From positions 1-48,856 of the forward strand of contig CAZVEE010000018.1 in NCBI GenBank assembly GCA_964625525.1: a stretch of 48,856 bases of DNA. Direction: 5' to 3'. Position numbers and translations under genes: made by a program. The notes beneath the pieces were generated by a model. The model made no database searches. It saw only the letters and a program-made list of their open reading frames with translations, and was not told where the DNA came from. Origin of the DNA: CAZVEE01 sp964625525 (lineage in GTDB: Bacteria > Pseudomonadota > Alphaproteobacteria > JAJFIK01). Shown one piece after another: positions 1 to 8,445 of this stretch (the first letter of the stretch is position 1; each line of letters opens with the position of its first letter).

Positions 1-59
1 TTGGTTTAGCGCGCTTTCCGGGCGGAAAACCGCACACACTTTTCCTGAAAGCGCTTTAG
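1..59. repeat. Partial copy of composite palindromic repeat (right half)
   Basis: Positions 9-60 match 40759-40810 at 50 of 52 bases. The segment carries the right-hand module: outer arms GCGCTTTC and GAAAGCGC around an inner GCGG-AAAA-CCGC hairpin. It ends in GCTTTAG, the equivalent of the GCTCTAG end of the complete copy. The left half lies outside the window. The TTA at 56-58 within the repeat end is the stop codon (TAA) of the merC-like gene on the minus strand. Confidence 0.8.
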
Positions 60-421
60 GACGCGGCAGTCAGAGATCGTTGGTTCACGACATGACCCGT
101 CGCAAGCAGTATGGCGCCGATCACGGTCAACACGGTTTCCATGATCTCGCCAACGGGCAGCGCGACCGCGCAGAGCATCAGCGCCAACCCCGTCAGACCG
201 AAGGCGCCCGGCTGCCACTGCTGGTGATGGCGGCGCCCACGCCAAAACGCGTAAAGGCTGATCGGCAGTGCCAAAGCAAGCAACAGCCAATGCACCCATT
301 CGGAGGCCAAAATGCCAACCGAGATGGCCGGGATCGCCACAATGGCCAGGGGCAGCAGCAGGCAATGCGCCAAGCACAGGCTCGACAGCCCAATTCCGAT
401 CCCGTCCAACCACTTGCCCAT
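56..421 (-). CDS. MerC-like small membrane protein
   Basis: A 121-aa protein with about four hydrophobic segments and a Cys pair near the start of the first (C16 and C20 in a CLAHC motif), as in the MerC family of small inner-membrane metal-binding proteins. No merA, merT, merP or merR is nearby, so mercury resistance is unlikely. It diverges from a DUF1826 gene across a 140-bp spacer holding a Zur-box-like palindrome, and MerC-like and DUF1826 genes are both known members of alphaproteobacterial zinc-starvation regulons. A role in zinc homeostasis is therefore my inference. The stop codon lies inside a palindromic repeat, so the original C-terminus may have been altered. The family call is fairly sure, the function is not. 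Confidence 0.75.
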   Translation of the reverse strand: MGKWLDGIGIGLSSLCLAHCLLLPLAIVAIPAISVGILASEWVHWLLLALALPISLYAFWRGRRHHQQWQPGAFGLTGLALMLCAVALPVGEIMETVLTVIGAILLATGHVVNQRSLTAAS

Positions 422-457
422 GTCTTGCCCTCTGGTCCGTTGCGGCGGCGTGCATGA

Positions 458-480
458 CTGTTATATTATACGCTTTGACA
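458..480. promoter_or_regulatory. Candidate Zur-type operator in divergent promoter
   Basis: The AT-rich core TGTTATATTATAC stands out from GC-rich surroundings in the spacer between the MerC-like (-) and DUF1826 (+) genes. It resembles the alphaproteobacterial Zur consensus (TGTTATA-N-TATAACA): the left half and TATA core fit, but about three outer bases of the right half do not. It could equally contain a -10 element. Confidence 0.4.
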
Positions 481-561
481 GTCGCATTTCGCGGTAGCCC
501 CGGCAAGTGCCTTCGCTGGGGTGGATCGCCCCGTTCCAACCCTCAACAGTCTGGAGGGCGC

Positions 562-1212
562 ATGTCCCTGCCCCATGTCGCTGATACAGCCTCGCGAGAA
601 GATCCGGCGCAGGTGGTTCACAGCCAGAAGCCAGATGTTTTCAAGGCTCTGACCGATCGTGAGATCGAGCTTGCCATCTGGCACCGCGCGGTCGACCCGG
701 CGCTCGCGGCATGGACAGAGCAGCTTTCCGATGGGCCGAGCCCGCATGGGCGGTTCCGCGCGCCAGTGCCCGTCATCGCGGACACGCTGCTGGCTCTGTT
801 CGACCATAAGGGGGTGAAGCGGAGCGAAGGTGCCCTCGCCTTCATCACGGACGCAACCGACCTGGCCCGCCGCTTCAGCGCCATCACCGGGGATCGCGAC
901 GTCGATGTGCGGGTCGATCACATTCAGCATGATGCCTGTTGGAAGTTCCACCGGGACTGTGTGCCCTTGCGGCTGATCTGCACCTATTACGGTCCCGGCA
1001 CAGAATATGTGCCGCTCACCCAGTCCGACGCGGCGTTGGCGGCGCAGCGCGACTATGATGGTCCGCTGGAGCACATGCCGCGCTATGCGGTGGCCCTGTT
1101 CAAGGGCTCTAAGGACTCGCAAAACGGTATTGTGCACCGCTCGCCGCCGATCGCGGATCAGGGACTGTCGCGGTTGATGCTGTGTTTGAACTCGCCCACT
1201 GCCTTTGGATAA
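562..1212 (+). CDS. DUF1826 domain-containing protein
   Basis: A 216-aa soluble protein of the DUF1826 family. Visible family features are the histidine-rich stretch H120/H123/H130, the TYYGPGTEYV motif at 141-150 and the C-terminal H192-RSPP. The histidine spacing suggests metal binding, but the biochemical role is unknown. The ATG at 562 is chosen because GGAGGG at 553-558 precedes it; the frame stays open further upstream but would run antisense through the MerC-like gene. DUF1826 genes are repeatedly found in Zur-controlled loci with MerC-like, CobW-type and zinc-transport genes, which agrees with the divergent neighbour here. Confidence 0.8.
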   Translation: MSLPHVADTASREDPAQVVHSQKPDVFKALTDREIELAIWHRAVDPALAAWTEQLSDGPSPHGRFRAPVPVIADTLLALFDHKGVKRSEGALAFITDATDLARRFSAITGDRDVDVRVDHIQHDACWKFHRDCVPLRLICTYYGPGTEYVPLTQSDAALAAQRDYDGPLEHMPRYAVALFKGSKDSQNGIVHRSPPIADQGLSRLMLCLNSPTAFG

Positions 1213-1295
1213 GGGGAACTCTTCGCGCAACGGCGTGAACGGCGCAGGCGTCACGGTCGCCGCATCGTAGGGCGTGCGTCAGAGAGGAAAGACCC

Positions 1296-1658
1296 ATGCT
1301 CACCGGAAGCTGCCATTGCGGCGCGGTCCGCTTCACCTCGAGCGTCGTGCCTGACTGGGTGACCCAGTGCACCTGTTCCGTGTGCCGGAAGCTAGGCGCG
1401 TTGTGGATCCATGGGCCGCGGGCACAGTTCGTGATCGACCATGCCGAGGATGCGGTAATCCGGTATGTCTGGGGGGACAAAACGCTGGCGTTTGTGTCTT
1501 GCAAGACCTGTGGGTGTACGACCCATTGGGTCGGGATCGACCCGGACTCGCCCCATGACCGGATGGCCGTGAATGCGCGGTTGTGCGACCCCAAGGCCAT
1601 TGCCGGGATCCGGGTGCGCACCTTTGACGGGGCCGACAGCTGGGCATTCCTGGATTGA
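1296..1658 (+). CDS. GFA-family (CENP-V/Gfa fold) zinc protein
   Basis: A 120-aa protein of the glutathione-dependent formaldehyde-activating enzyme-like family. It has the zinc ligands of the fold: C6-x-C8 in GSCHCG, C25-x-C27-xx-C30 in CTCSVC, and C69-xx-C72-x-C74 in CKTCGC. Length is typical for a stand-alone GFA domain. True Gfa (glutathione/S-hydroxymethylglutathione) is only one member of a large family and most paralogues are uncharacterised, so the substrate is unknown. The sequence GAGAGGAAAG just upstream is a good ribosome binding site. It lies 83 nt after the DUF1826 gene on the same strand and could be co-transcribed with it. Confidence 0.85.
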   Translation: MLTGSCHCGAVRFTSSVVPDWVTQCTCSVCRKLGALWIHGPRAQFVIDHAEDAVIRYVWGDKTLAFVSCKTCGCTTHWVGIDPDSPHDRMAVNARLCDPKAIAGIRVRTFDGADSWAFLD

Positions 1659-1675
1659 AGCCAAGGCGCCGCGGC

Positions 1676-1756
1676 TGTGGATCATTCCAGGGAAAACGGG
1701 CCGGCAGGCGCCCATCACTGTGCATAGGCATAGGGACAGACAGCGACTTATCCCCA
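1676..1756. promoter_or_regulatory. Two DnaA-box-like 9-mers upstream of dnaB
   Basis: TGTGGATCA at 1676-1684 (reverse complement TGATCCACA) and TTATCCCCA at 1748-1756 each differ by one base from the DnaA box TTATCCACA. They lie 80-165 bp before the dnaB start. Two near-matches in a short intergenic region suggest possible DnaA control of helicase expression, but one-mismatch matches are common and no functional evidence is visible. Confidence 0.3.
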
Positions 1757-1838
1757 TAATGCGAATCGCGTCAGGTTCTTGTGGACCAAGGTTACCGTCG
1801 GCTTGCGGCGGTGATCGTTTGGGACCATCAGGAGACCC

Positions 1839-3395
1839 ATGGTTACGCAATCCCCTGTCCCTTTCCTGCCCGCCGAGCCCGACGCCGCCGCCGAGACGGA
1901 GGCCGAGTATCGCCGCCAGCCCGCCTCTATCGAGACGGAGCAGGCGCTGCTGGGCGCGATCCTGGTGAACAACGAGGCCTATCACGAGGCCTCGGCGGTG
2001 CTGGATCCAGAGCATTTCTTCGACCCGCTGCACCAGCGTCTCTTTGCCACCATTGGCAAGATCATCGAGATGGGCCGCATCGCCTCGCCGCTCAGCGTGG
2101 CGCCCTATCTGGAAAACGATGTGGTGTTGCGCGAGGTCGGGGGGCCGAACTATCTCGCGGTGATGGCTGCGGCGGCCACGTCTTCCGTGGGGGCGGGGCA
2201 ATATGCCCAGACGATTTTTGATCTTGCGGTGCGCCGGGGCCTGATCGGCATTGGCGAGGCGATGACCACGCGCGCCTTCGACGGTGATATCGATGATGAG
2301 CCGCAGGCGCAGATCGTGGAAGCGGAACAATCCCTCTACGAATTGTCCGAGAAGGGCAAATATGGCGCCGGTGCCAAGGACTTCGCCAGCGCGCTGGAAA
2401 GGGCGCTGACCAACGCCGACGCAGCTTTTCGGCGCGATGGCGGGCTCTCGGGCCTGGCTACGGATTTCACCGATGTGGACCGACGGCTCGGCGGTTTGCA
2501 GAAGTCAGACCTGATTATCCTGGCCGGGCGCCCGGGCATGGGCAAGACCTCCTTTGCGACCAATATGGCGTTCAACGTGGCGCGCGCGTTTCGGGCGGGC
2601 CAAGACGCCACCGGCAAAGAAACGGTCGAATCCGGCGGCCGGGTGCTGTTCTTTTCGCTCGAAATGGCGGCTGACCAGCTTGCCACCCGGATGCTGGCCG
2701 AGCAGGCCATGGTGCCCTCGCACAAGATCCGCGACGGATCGATCACACGAGATGATTTCGGCCGGCTCACGGACGCGGTCTCGGAGATTCAGCATATTCC
2801 GCTGCATATCGACGACACGGGCGGGCTGTCCATTTCAGCCCTCGCCAGCCGGGCGCGGCGCATGGCGCGCAAACCGGGACTTGATCTTATCATCATTGAC
2901 TATGTGCAGCTGTTGCAGGGCTCCGGCCGCAAGCGCTCGGAAAACCGGGTGCAGGAGATGACCGAGATCACGACAAGCCTGAAGGCGCTGGCGAAAGAAC
3001 TCAGCGTGCCGATCATCGCCCTGTCGCAGCTGTCACGCGCCGTGGAAAGCCGCGATGACAAGCGCCCGCAACTGGCGGATCTGAGGGAATCGGGATCCAT
3101 CGAGCAGGACGCGGACATCGTGATGTTCATCTTCCGTGAAGAATATTATCACGACCAGAAGCGCCCCGGCGGCACCGACGAGGCGGACGCGCATCTTTAT
3201 ACGAGCGACGCCGACGTGCAGGACAAGCTCGCCAAGTGGCAGGAGAAGAAGGACCGCATCGCCAATCTGGCGGAGGTCATCGTCGCCAAGCACCGCCACG
3301 GCCCCACGGGCGTCGTCACCTTGCATTTCGATCCCGAGATCACCCGCTTCCACAACTATGCCGGGCCGTCACGGGCGCCGGATGGTGGGCGCTGA
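1839..3395 (+). CDS. dnaB: Replicative DNA helicase DnaB
   Basis: A 518-aa RecA-fold hexameric helicase that unwinds DNA ahead of the replisome. The N-terminal DnaB domain (about 30-130) is joined by a linker to the helicase domain. Walker A is GRPGMGKT at 230-237, Walker B is LDLIIIDYVQL at 348-358, and the conserved SRAVESRxDKRPQLADLRESG block runs about 399-419, followed by the C-terminal KHRxGPTG stretch. A residue insertion around 250-266 (GQDATGKETVESGG) precedes FFSLEM, as in other alphaproteobacterial DnaB. An AGGAG precedes the ATG. In many Alphaproteobacteria dnaB is followed by alr and radA, as here. Confidence 0.97.
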   Translation: MVTQSPVPFLPAEPDAAAETEAEYRRQPASIETEQALLGAILVNNEAYHEASAVLDPEHFFDPLHQRLFATIGKIIEMGRIASPLSVAPYLENDVVLREVGGPNYLAVMAAAATSSVGAGQYAQTIFDLAVRRGLIGIGEAMTTRAFDGDIDDEPQAQIVEAEQSLYELSEKGKYGAGAKDFASALERALTNADAAFRRDGGLSGLATDFTDVDRRLGGLQKSDLIILAGRPGMGKTSFATNMAFNVARAFRAGQDATGKETVESGGRVLFFSLEMAADQLATRMLAEQAMVPSHKIRDGSITRDDFGRLTDAVSEIQHIPLHIDDTGGLSISALASRARRMARKPGLDLIIIDYVQLLQGSGRKRSENRVQEMTEITTSLKALAKELSVPIIALSQLSRAVESRDDKRPQLADLRESGSIEQDADIVMFIFREEYYHDQKRPGGTDEADAHLYTSDADVQDKLAKWQEKKDRIANLAEVIVAKHRHGPTGVVTLHFDPEITRFHNYAGPSRAPDGGR

Positions 3396-3499
3396 TCCCA
3401 CGGCGTAGCCGGCTTGCGTGGTCGGCCCCCGCGCGGCATCATCGCGTCCAGGGTGTAGCAGTGCGCGCCGTGATGGGCGGCGCGTTAAGGGGGGACGCC

Positions 3500-4870
3500 A
3501 TGGAGCGGCTGTTCGATTTTGAATCGTCCATCCTGGACGCGGTCGCCGCCGCCTCGGCGGGCACGGTCGACTTTCAATGGGGCACGGCGATCCTGTTCGT
3601 CGTCGTCGCGCTCGGGGGCATGGTCCTCAGCGGTATCATCGCCGGCAATGTACAGGAACGCACCGTCGGCACCTCACGCGCGCCCACCACCGGCGACACC
3701 CTGGCCATGTCGGTCCCGGCGGTCATTCTGGTGATCGTGCTGTTCTGGGTGCTGACGGGCCGGTTCGTTTGGGAATACATCCTGGTCGCGCTCGCCATCG
3801 GCGCCATCACCCAGATTTTCTACTGGATCGTGGACAGCTTCCTCGGCGTTCAGGACGAAGCCAAGCGGGAGAAAGTCCACCTGCTGCCGCAGCTGCATAT
3901 CAGCGGGATTTTGGGCTGTCTGATTCTGGTGCTGCTGATGGTGAACCTGCTCGTCGTGCTCTGGTCCATGTATTCCGCGCTGATGGCTTCATTCCGCACG
4001 GATCTGGGCGAGCTGGAACGACACGCGCGCGTGGCCGTGTACCTGTTCGCGGTCCCCTCAGCCTCAGGCTTTTTGCTGCTCATGCCGACCTTCTGGTCGA
4101 ACTTGTCGAACAAATATCTGGATGCGGATGTGCGCGGCTACACACTGGCGCGCGCGCTGCCCTTGTCGCTCGTCACGGCCATCATGCTGGCGTTTCCGGC
4201 CATCATGTTCGAGCGGGTGGACGCAGCCCAGTCCTTCATTGCCTATCTGCCCGATCTGGATGACATGGTGTGGCTGCCGGCCGCGCTATTCGGCATTTTC
4301 GGGCTGCTGCCGTTCCTGTTCGGTGCGGTCAATCATCGCCAGCTGGTGGCCCAGCGCTATACGTGGCGGTCCAAATGGCTGACGGACCTGTCAGAAGCGG
4401 TGGACAATGAGGTGCTCATGGAGCGCCAGCGCAAAAGCCTGATCGACGAAATGAATCGGATGATCCAGCGCACGCCCTACTTCGAGAACTATCTGCACAC
4501 CGTAATGCGCGACCACTATCCGGACCGGGCGGAGTTCGAATTGCGCCTGCCGCTGTTTGACTTCCAGGACAATGCCGAAGACGAGATGCAGCTCGCCATC
4601 ATCAATGAGTACAAAACGGATCTGTATCAATGGGACCGGCTCACGGCCTATCTTGACGATCTGTTCTTGTATTTCCACACGCTGGAGGAGCGCCCGGTGG
4701 ACTCGGCGCAAGTCCAACGCTGGATCGCCAGCGCCGAGCGAACCCAGAGCATTTCCACCGGCATGGCCATCTCGCCGCTGGGCGGCATCATCATCACCGC
4801 GCTGGTGGGTCAGGCCTTCAGCATCGCCCAGCCCTATATCGAGGATTTGGTGCAACGCATTATTCAGTAG
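3500..4870 (+). CDS. Unrecognised polytopic membrane protein
   Basis: A 456-aa protein I cannot place in a family. I estimate about seven transmembrane segments in the first 265 residues (near 28-48, 68-88, 90-112, 130-150, 168-188, 205-225, 240-262). A charged soluble region of about 155 residues (265-420) follows, with many Asp, Glu and aromatic residues, and then a last hydrophobic stretch near 425-445. The ATG at 3500 is chosen because AAGGGGGGA lies directly before it; the frame is open upstream into dnaB but without membrane-like sequence. It sits between dnaB and alr in an otherwise conserved order. The soluble domain and terminal anchor suggest a structural or sensory role rather than a plain transporter, which is speculation. 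Confidence 0.8.
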   Translation: MERLFDFESSILDAVAAASAGTVDFQWGTAILFVVVALGGMVLSGIIAGNVQERTVGTSRAPTTGDTLAMSVPAVILVIVLFWVLTGRFVWEYILVALAIGAITQIFYWIVDSFLGVQDEAKREKVHLLPQLHISGILGCLILVLLMVNLLVVLWSMYSALMASFRTDLGELERHARVAVYLFAVPSASGFLLLMPTFWSNLSNKYLDADVRGYTLARALPLSLVTAIMLAFPAIMFERVDAAQSFIAYLPDLDDMVWLPAALFGIFGLLPFLFGAVNHRQLVAQRYTWRSKWLTDLSEAVDNEVLMERQRKSLIDEMNRMIQRTPYFENYLHTVMRDHYPDRAEFELRLPLFDFQDNAEDEMQLAIINEYKTDLYQWDRLTAYLDDLFLYFHTLEERPVDSAQVQRWIASAERTQSISTGMAISPLGGIIITALVGQAFSIAQPYIEDLVQRIIQ

Positions 4871-4954
4871 CATGGCCGCCACAGGAGGGCCGGAATTGGC
4901 TGCGCCCATGGGCGCTTAACCAAGCCCTGCCCTCTTCCATGCTATGAGTGATGC

Positions 4955-6124
4955 ATGACAGCACGTCCCGTTTTCCAAACAGCCCCCGTGATGGCGCCCG
5001 CCGCCACGGGCCTTCTCGACGCCGGTGTCCCGGCGGCGCATGCCAGTACTGTGCTGACCGTGGATCTGGATGCGGTGGCGCGGAATTTCCGGGCCCTGCG
5101 CGAGATCTCGCGCCCGGCCCGGGTGGCCTGTGTGGTCAAGGCGGATGCCTATGGCCTGGGGGCGGTGCCGGTGGTCTCGCGGCTGGCCCGGGAGGGCTGC
5201 GATTTCTTCTATGTCGGTCATTTGGAAGAAGCGTTGCGCTTGCGCGAAAGCTGCGGCGAGCCGCTCCGTGGCGTGGTGCTGGCGGTTTTGAACGGATTGG
5301 TGCCAGGCGCAGAGCGGGTCTATGCGGACCATGCGGTCACGCCGGTTCTGAACACCCTCGACGAGGTGGCCCGATGGCGCCAGACCGCGCCAGGCCACCC
5401 GGCGATCCTGCATGTGGACACGGGCATGAACCGGCTTGGGCTCGACGGCCCTTCGCTGGACCAGGCGGCGGGCGACGCGCGGGTGCTCGCGGATCTGCCG
5501 CTGCTGGCCGTGATCAGCCACCTGGCTTGTGCCGATACGCCGGCGCATCCTCAAAACGCGCAGCAACTGGCGCGCTTTCGCGCTGCCTTAGCGCGCTTGC
5601 CGGCGGCATCGGCGAGCCTTGCCAATTCTGGCGGAACATTGAGCGGGCGTGCCTATCATTTCGACGCTGTTCGTCCAGGCATTGCACTCTATGGCGGTAA
5701 CCCGTTCGATGGGGCTGCCAATCCCATGGCTCCGACAGTACGCTTGAGTGCGCGCATCCTGCAGGTGCGTCGAATTGACAAGCCCGAGGCGGTCGGTTAC
5801 GGAGCCACGGCTCTGGCGCAGGGCCCCCGCCGCCTTGCGACGATTGCAGCGGGTTATGCGGACGGTTTGCCCCGCTCCCTGAGCGGTCGCGGGGCCGCTT
5901 ACTGGCGGGGCGTCCGGTTGGCGATACTGGGTCGCGTCTCGATGGATTTGATCACGCTTGACGTGACGGATGCGCCGGAAGAGGCCATAGTGCCGGGCAC
6001 CATTGTGGATGTGATCGGACCGGACCAAAGCGTGGACGCGCTGGCTGGCGCGGCGGGCACTTTGGGCTATGAATTGCTCACGGCCCTCGGCGCGCGATAC
6101 GCACGGCGCTATATCGGTGCGTAA
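4955..6124 (+). CDS. alr: Alanine racemase
   Basis: A 389-aa PLP-dependent racemase converting L-alanine to D-alanine for peptidoglycan. The PLP lysine is K62 in VVKADAYGLG and the opposing catalytic tyrosine is Y301 in the C-terminal GYADGLPRS motif. The TIM-barrel motifs HVDTGMNRLG and ISHLACAD, and the C-terminal RVSMDLITLDVTD, are all present. There is a non-conserved leader of about 30 residues, and no strong ribosome binding site precedes the ATG at 4955, so an internal start (for example M13) is possible. Lies in the dnaB-alr-radA arrangement typical of the class. Confidence 0.95.
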   Translation: MTARPVFQTAPVMAPAATGLLDAGVPAAHASTVLTVDLDAVARNFRALREISRPARVACVVKADAYGLGAVPVVSRLAREGCDFFYVGHLEEALRLRESCGEPLRGVVLAVLNGLVPGAERVYADHAVTPVLNTLDEVARWRQTAPGHPAILHVDTGMNRLGLDGPSLDQAAGDARVLADLPLLAVISHLACADTPAHPQNAQQLARFRAALARLPAASASLANSGGTLSGRAYHFDAVRPGIALYGGNPFDGAANPMAPTVRLSARILQVRRIDKPEAVGYGATALAQGPRRLATIAAGYADGLPRSLSGRGAAYWRGVRLAILGRVSMDLITLDVTDAPEEAIVPGTIVDVIGPDQSVDALAGAAGTLGYELLTALGARYARRYIGA

Positions 6125-6227
6125 GGACGAATGGCCGAGAGGCCACACGGATTTGTAGGTTGCACGGGCGCTCAAGCAGCGCCTCAAATTGGGTTTGAGC
6201 GCAGCGCGGTCGAGGGGCTAAAGACGC

Positions 6228-7031
6228 ATGTTTGACGCCAAGCGGGGGCAACTCAGCGACTGGAACGTGCTGGCCATCATCGGCCGTGTGGCGTTGACGT
6301 TTATGGGAGAGGTGGGACGCCTGTCCAGCTTCACCGCCACCGCCGTCATGAGCGCCTTCCGTCCGCCGATCTTCTTTTCCCTGATCGGCTTGCAGATGCT
6401 ACGCATCGGATACTTTTCGCTACCTGTTGTGGGCATGACGGCGTTTTTCACCGGCGCCGTGCTCGCCTTGCAGATTTATATCGGCGGCTCGCGCTTTAAC
6501 GCGGAAAGCATCGTGCCAACGATTGTGGTGCTGGGCATCACGCGGGAGTTGGGACCGGTGCTGGCGGGGTTGATGGTGGCGGGCCGGGTCAGTTCGGCGA
6601 TCGCGGCGGAACTGGGCACCATGCGGGTGACCGAGCAGATCGACGCGCTGCGCACCCTGTCAACGGATCCCTTCCAATATCTCATCGCGCCGCGCTTGAT
6701 CGCGGCGGTGATTTCGCTGCCGCTTCTGGTGCTTGTGGCCGATGTGATCGGCGTCATGGGCGGCTGGCTTGTGGGTACCCAGTCACTGGGCTTCTCCTCC
6801 GGCCCCTATATTCAGAACACGCTCGATTTCCTGGAGACCGACGACGTGACGTCCGGTCTCGCCAAGTCGGCCGTGTTCGGGTTCATCATTGCGCTGATGG
6901 GCTGTTATCACGGCTATTACAGCAAGGGCGGCGCACAGGGCGTGGGGGCCGCCACGACCTTCGCGGTGGTCAATGCCTCGATCCTGATCTTGGCGGCCAA
7001 TTATCTGCTCACCTCTCTGCTGTTCTCGTGA
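6228..7031 (+). CDS. mlaE: MlaE-family ABC permease (phospholipid trafficking)
   Basis: A 267-aa inner-membrane permease of the MlaE/YrbE family, which with an MlaF ATPase and an MCE protein moves phospholipids between inner and outer membranes. About five to six hydrophobic segments are visible. The family signature ELGTMRVTEQIDALRT lies in the middle, preceded by GITRELGPVLAGLMVAGR. Its stop is 7 nt before the mlaF start, so the two are co-transcribed. No MCE-domain (MlaD), MlaC or MlaB gene follows, so the rest of the system must be elsewhere in the genome. Confidence 0.92.
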   Translation: MFDAKRGQLSDWNVLAIIGRVALTFMGEVGRLSSFTATAVMSAFRPPIFFSLIGLQMLRIGYFSLPVVGMTAFFTGAVLALQIYIGGSRFNAESIVPTIVVLGITRELGPVLAGLMVAGRVSSAIAAELGTMRVTEQIDALRTLSTDPFQYLIAPRLIAAVISLPLLVLVADVIGVMGGWLVGTQSLGFSSGPYIQNTLDFLETDDVTSGLAKSAVFGFIIALMGCYHGYYSKGGAQGVGAATTFAVVNASILILAANYLLTSLLFS

Positions 7032-7038
7032 GGCACCC

Positions 7039-7857
7039 ATGACCCCCTCTCCCGACACGCAGAGCAGCCCGGCGGCCGGCGGCGCCAATGCACCCATGCT
7101 GGAACTCAACTGCGTCTACAAAAGCTTCGGTCCCAAAAAGGTCCTGAACGGCCTGAGCCTCACCGTGCAGCGCGGCCGCTCGCTGGTGGTTATCGGCGGC
7201 TCCGGCACGGGCAAGTCGGTGATGCTCAAATGCATTCTGGGCCTGCTGTCGCCGGACGGAGGCTCGATCAAAGTGGATGGTGAGGAAGTCACCACCATGT
7301 CCCAGGGCGAACGCGCCGGGGTGATGTACAAATTCGGCATGCTGTTTCAGGGCGCCGCGCTCTTTGACAGCATGCAGGTGTGGGAAAACGTGGCCTTCGG
7401 ACTGATCCAGGGGCGGGGCATGGCCCGGCGCGAGGCCAAGGAAATCGCCATCGACACCCTTGCCAAAGTGGGTCTGGGGCCGGAAGTCGCCGAGCTGTCG
7501 CCCTCCGAACTGTCGGGGGGGATGCAAAAGCGGGTGGGCCTGGCGCGCGCCATCGCCACGGAACCGGCCGTGCTGTTCTTCGACGAGCCCACCACTGGTC
7601 TCGACCCGATCATGGCCGACGTGATCAATGAGCTGATTATCGACCGGGTGAAGGAACTGGGAGCCACGGCGCTCTCGATTACCCACGACATGGCGAGCGC
7701 CCGCAAGATCGCCGACGATATCGCCATGATCTACAAAGGCCGCATCATCTGGCGCGGGCCGGCCGACACGATCGAAAACTGCGGCAATGAATATGTGGAG
7801 CAGTTCATCAGCGGCCGCGCCGATGGCCCCATCAAGATGGACGTCCTGAAAGCGTGA
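7039..7857 (+). CDS. mlaF: MlaF-family ABC ATPase
   Basis: A 272-aa ABC ATPase that pairs with the MlaE-like permease. Walker A is GGSGTGKS at 53-60, the signature is LSGGMQKRV from 158, and Walker B is VLFFDEP at 178-184, followed by TTGLDP and the H-loop in ITHDMASARKIAD. LSGGMQKR is the form typical of MlaF and related lipid-transport ATPases rather than import-type LSGGQQQR. A 20-residue leader rich in Ser, Ala and Gly is not conserved. It is the last gene of the alr-mlaE-mlaF stretch, since the next gene is convergent and begins 15 nt away. Confidence 0.93.
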   Translation: MTPSPDTQSSPAAGGANAPMLELNCVYKSFGPKKVLNGLSLTVQRGRSLVVIGGSGTGKSVMLKCILGLLSPDGGSIKVDGEEVTTMSQGERAGVMYKFGMLFQGAALFDSMQVWENVAFGLIQGRGMARREAKEIAIDTLAKVGLGPEVAELSPSELSGGMQKRVGLARAIATEPAVLFFDEPTTGLDPIMADVINELIIDRVKELGATALSITHDMASARKIADDIAMIYKGRIIWRGPADTIENCGNEYVEQFISGRADGPIKMDVLKA

Positions 7858-7872
7858 TCCGGGACGGCGTGA

Positions 7873-8445
7873 TTAGGGGCTGTCCGTCGGCGCTTCACTG
7901 CGCACGACGGCCGTATCCTGGTGAATACGCTGCCATGCCCACAAAAAGCTCAACCCGATGGGCAGCAGCAGAAACAGGTTCACCGCGATCAGCGCCGACA
8001 CGCCCTCCAGCGTGACACCACCGATCTGAACGACCGAACTGACATCACCGGTCACCAGGGCATCGGCAAAGGGAGGGCCCAGTGCCACCAGCACCACGCT
8101 GTCATAGCCAAAGACGAAAGCCATGCCCCAGCCGGGCCGATTGATGAGCGCATGGGCCATGGCGGTGATGGCCCCCACCAGAATGGCCCCTGCTCCGAAC
8201 AGGATTTCGATACCGCCTTCAGCCCGCAGCAGGCCGAACTCCCAGCCGGGATAGGACGGGTCCAACAGGCCGCGAAAGGGCACCACTGCCGTAATCGCCG
8301 CCACCGGCAAATGCGCCACGGCCACCAGCAGAGATCCCCACGACCACCGCAACTGATAGGCGTAATAGGCGAACACCACCAGAATCACGCTGGCGATCAC
8401 CATGCCCACATACGGCCAGTGGGTATTTGAGAAATCCATGTCCAT
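7873..8445 (-). CDS. Unrecognised small membrane protein
   Basis: A 190-aa protein with about five predicted membrane segments (roughly 14-30, 36-55, 78-100, 106-125, 150-172). I see no motif linking it to a known family. The spacer to the divergent radA is about 140 bp and to the convergent mlaF 15 bp, so it is probably monocistronic. The ATG at 8445 is used; a second in-frame ATG two codons later is equally possible. Base composition is like that of its neighbours, giving no sign of recent transfer. Confidence 0.75.
   Translation of the reverse strand: MDMDFSNTHWPYVGMVIASVILVVFAYYAYQLRWSWGSLLVAVAHLPVAAITAVVPFRGLLDPSYPGWEFGLLRAEGGIEILFGAGAILVGAITAMAHALINRPGWGMAFVFGYDSVVLVALGPPFADALVTGDVSSVVQIGGVTLEGVSALIAVNLFLLLPIGLSFLWAWQRIHQDTAVVRSEAPTDSP

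Noticed and set aside
56..421. Mercury resistance operon
   Set aside because: Only a MerC-like protein is present; there is no merA, merR, merT or merP in the window.
6179..6202. Hairpin between alr and mlaE as a terminator
   Set aside because: The stem has a bulge, and no U-tract follows on either strand; it lies 25 bp before the mlaE start and may be only a leader structure.
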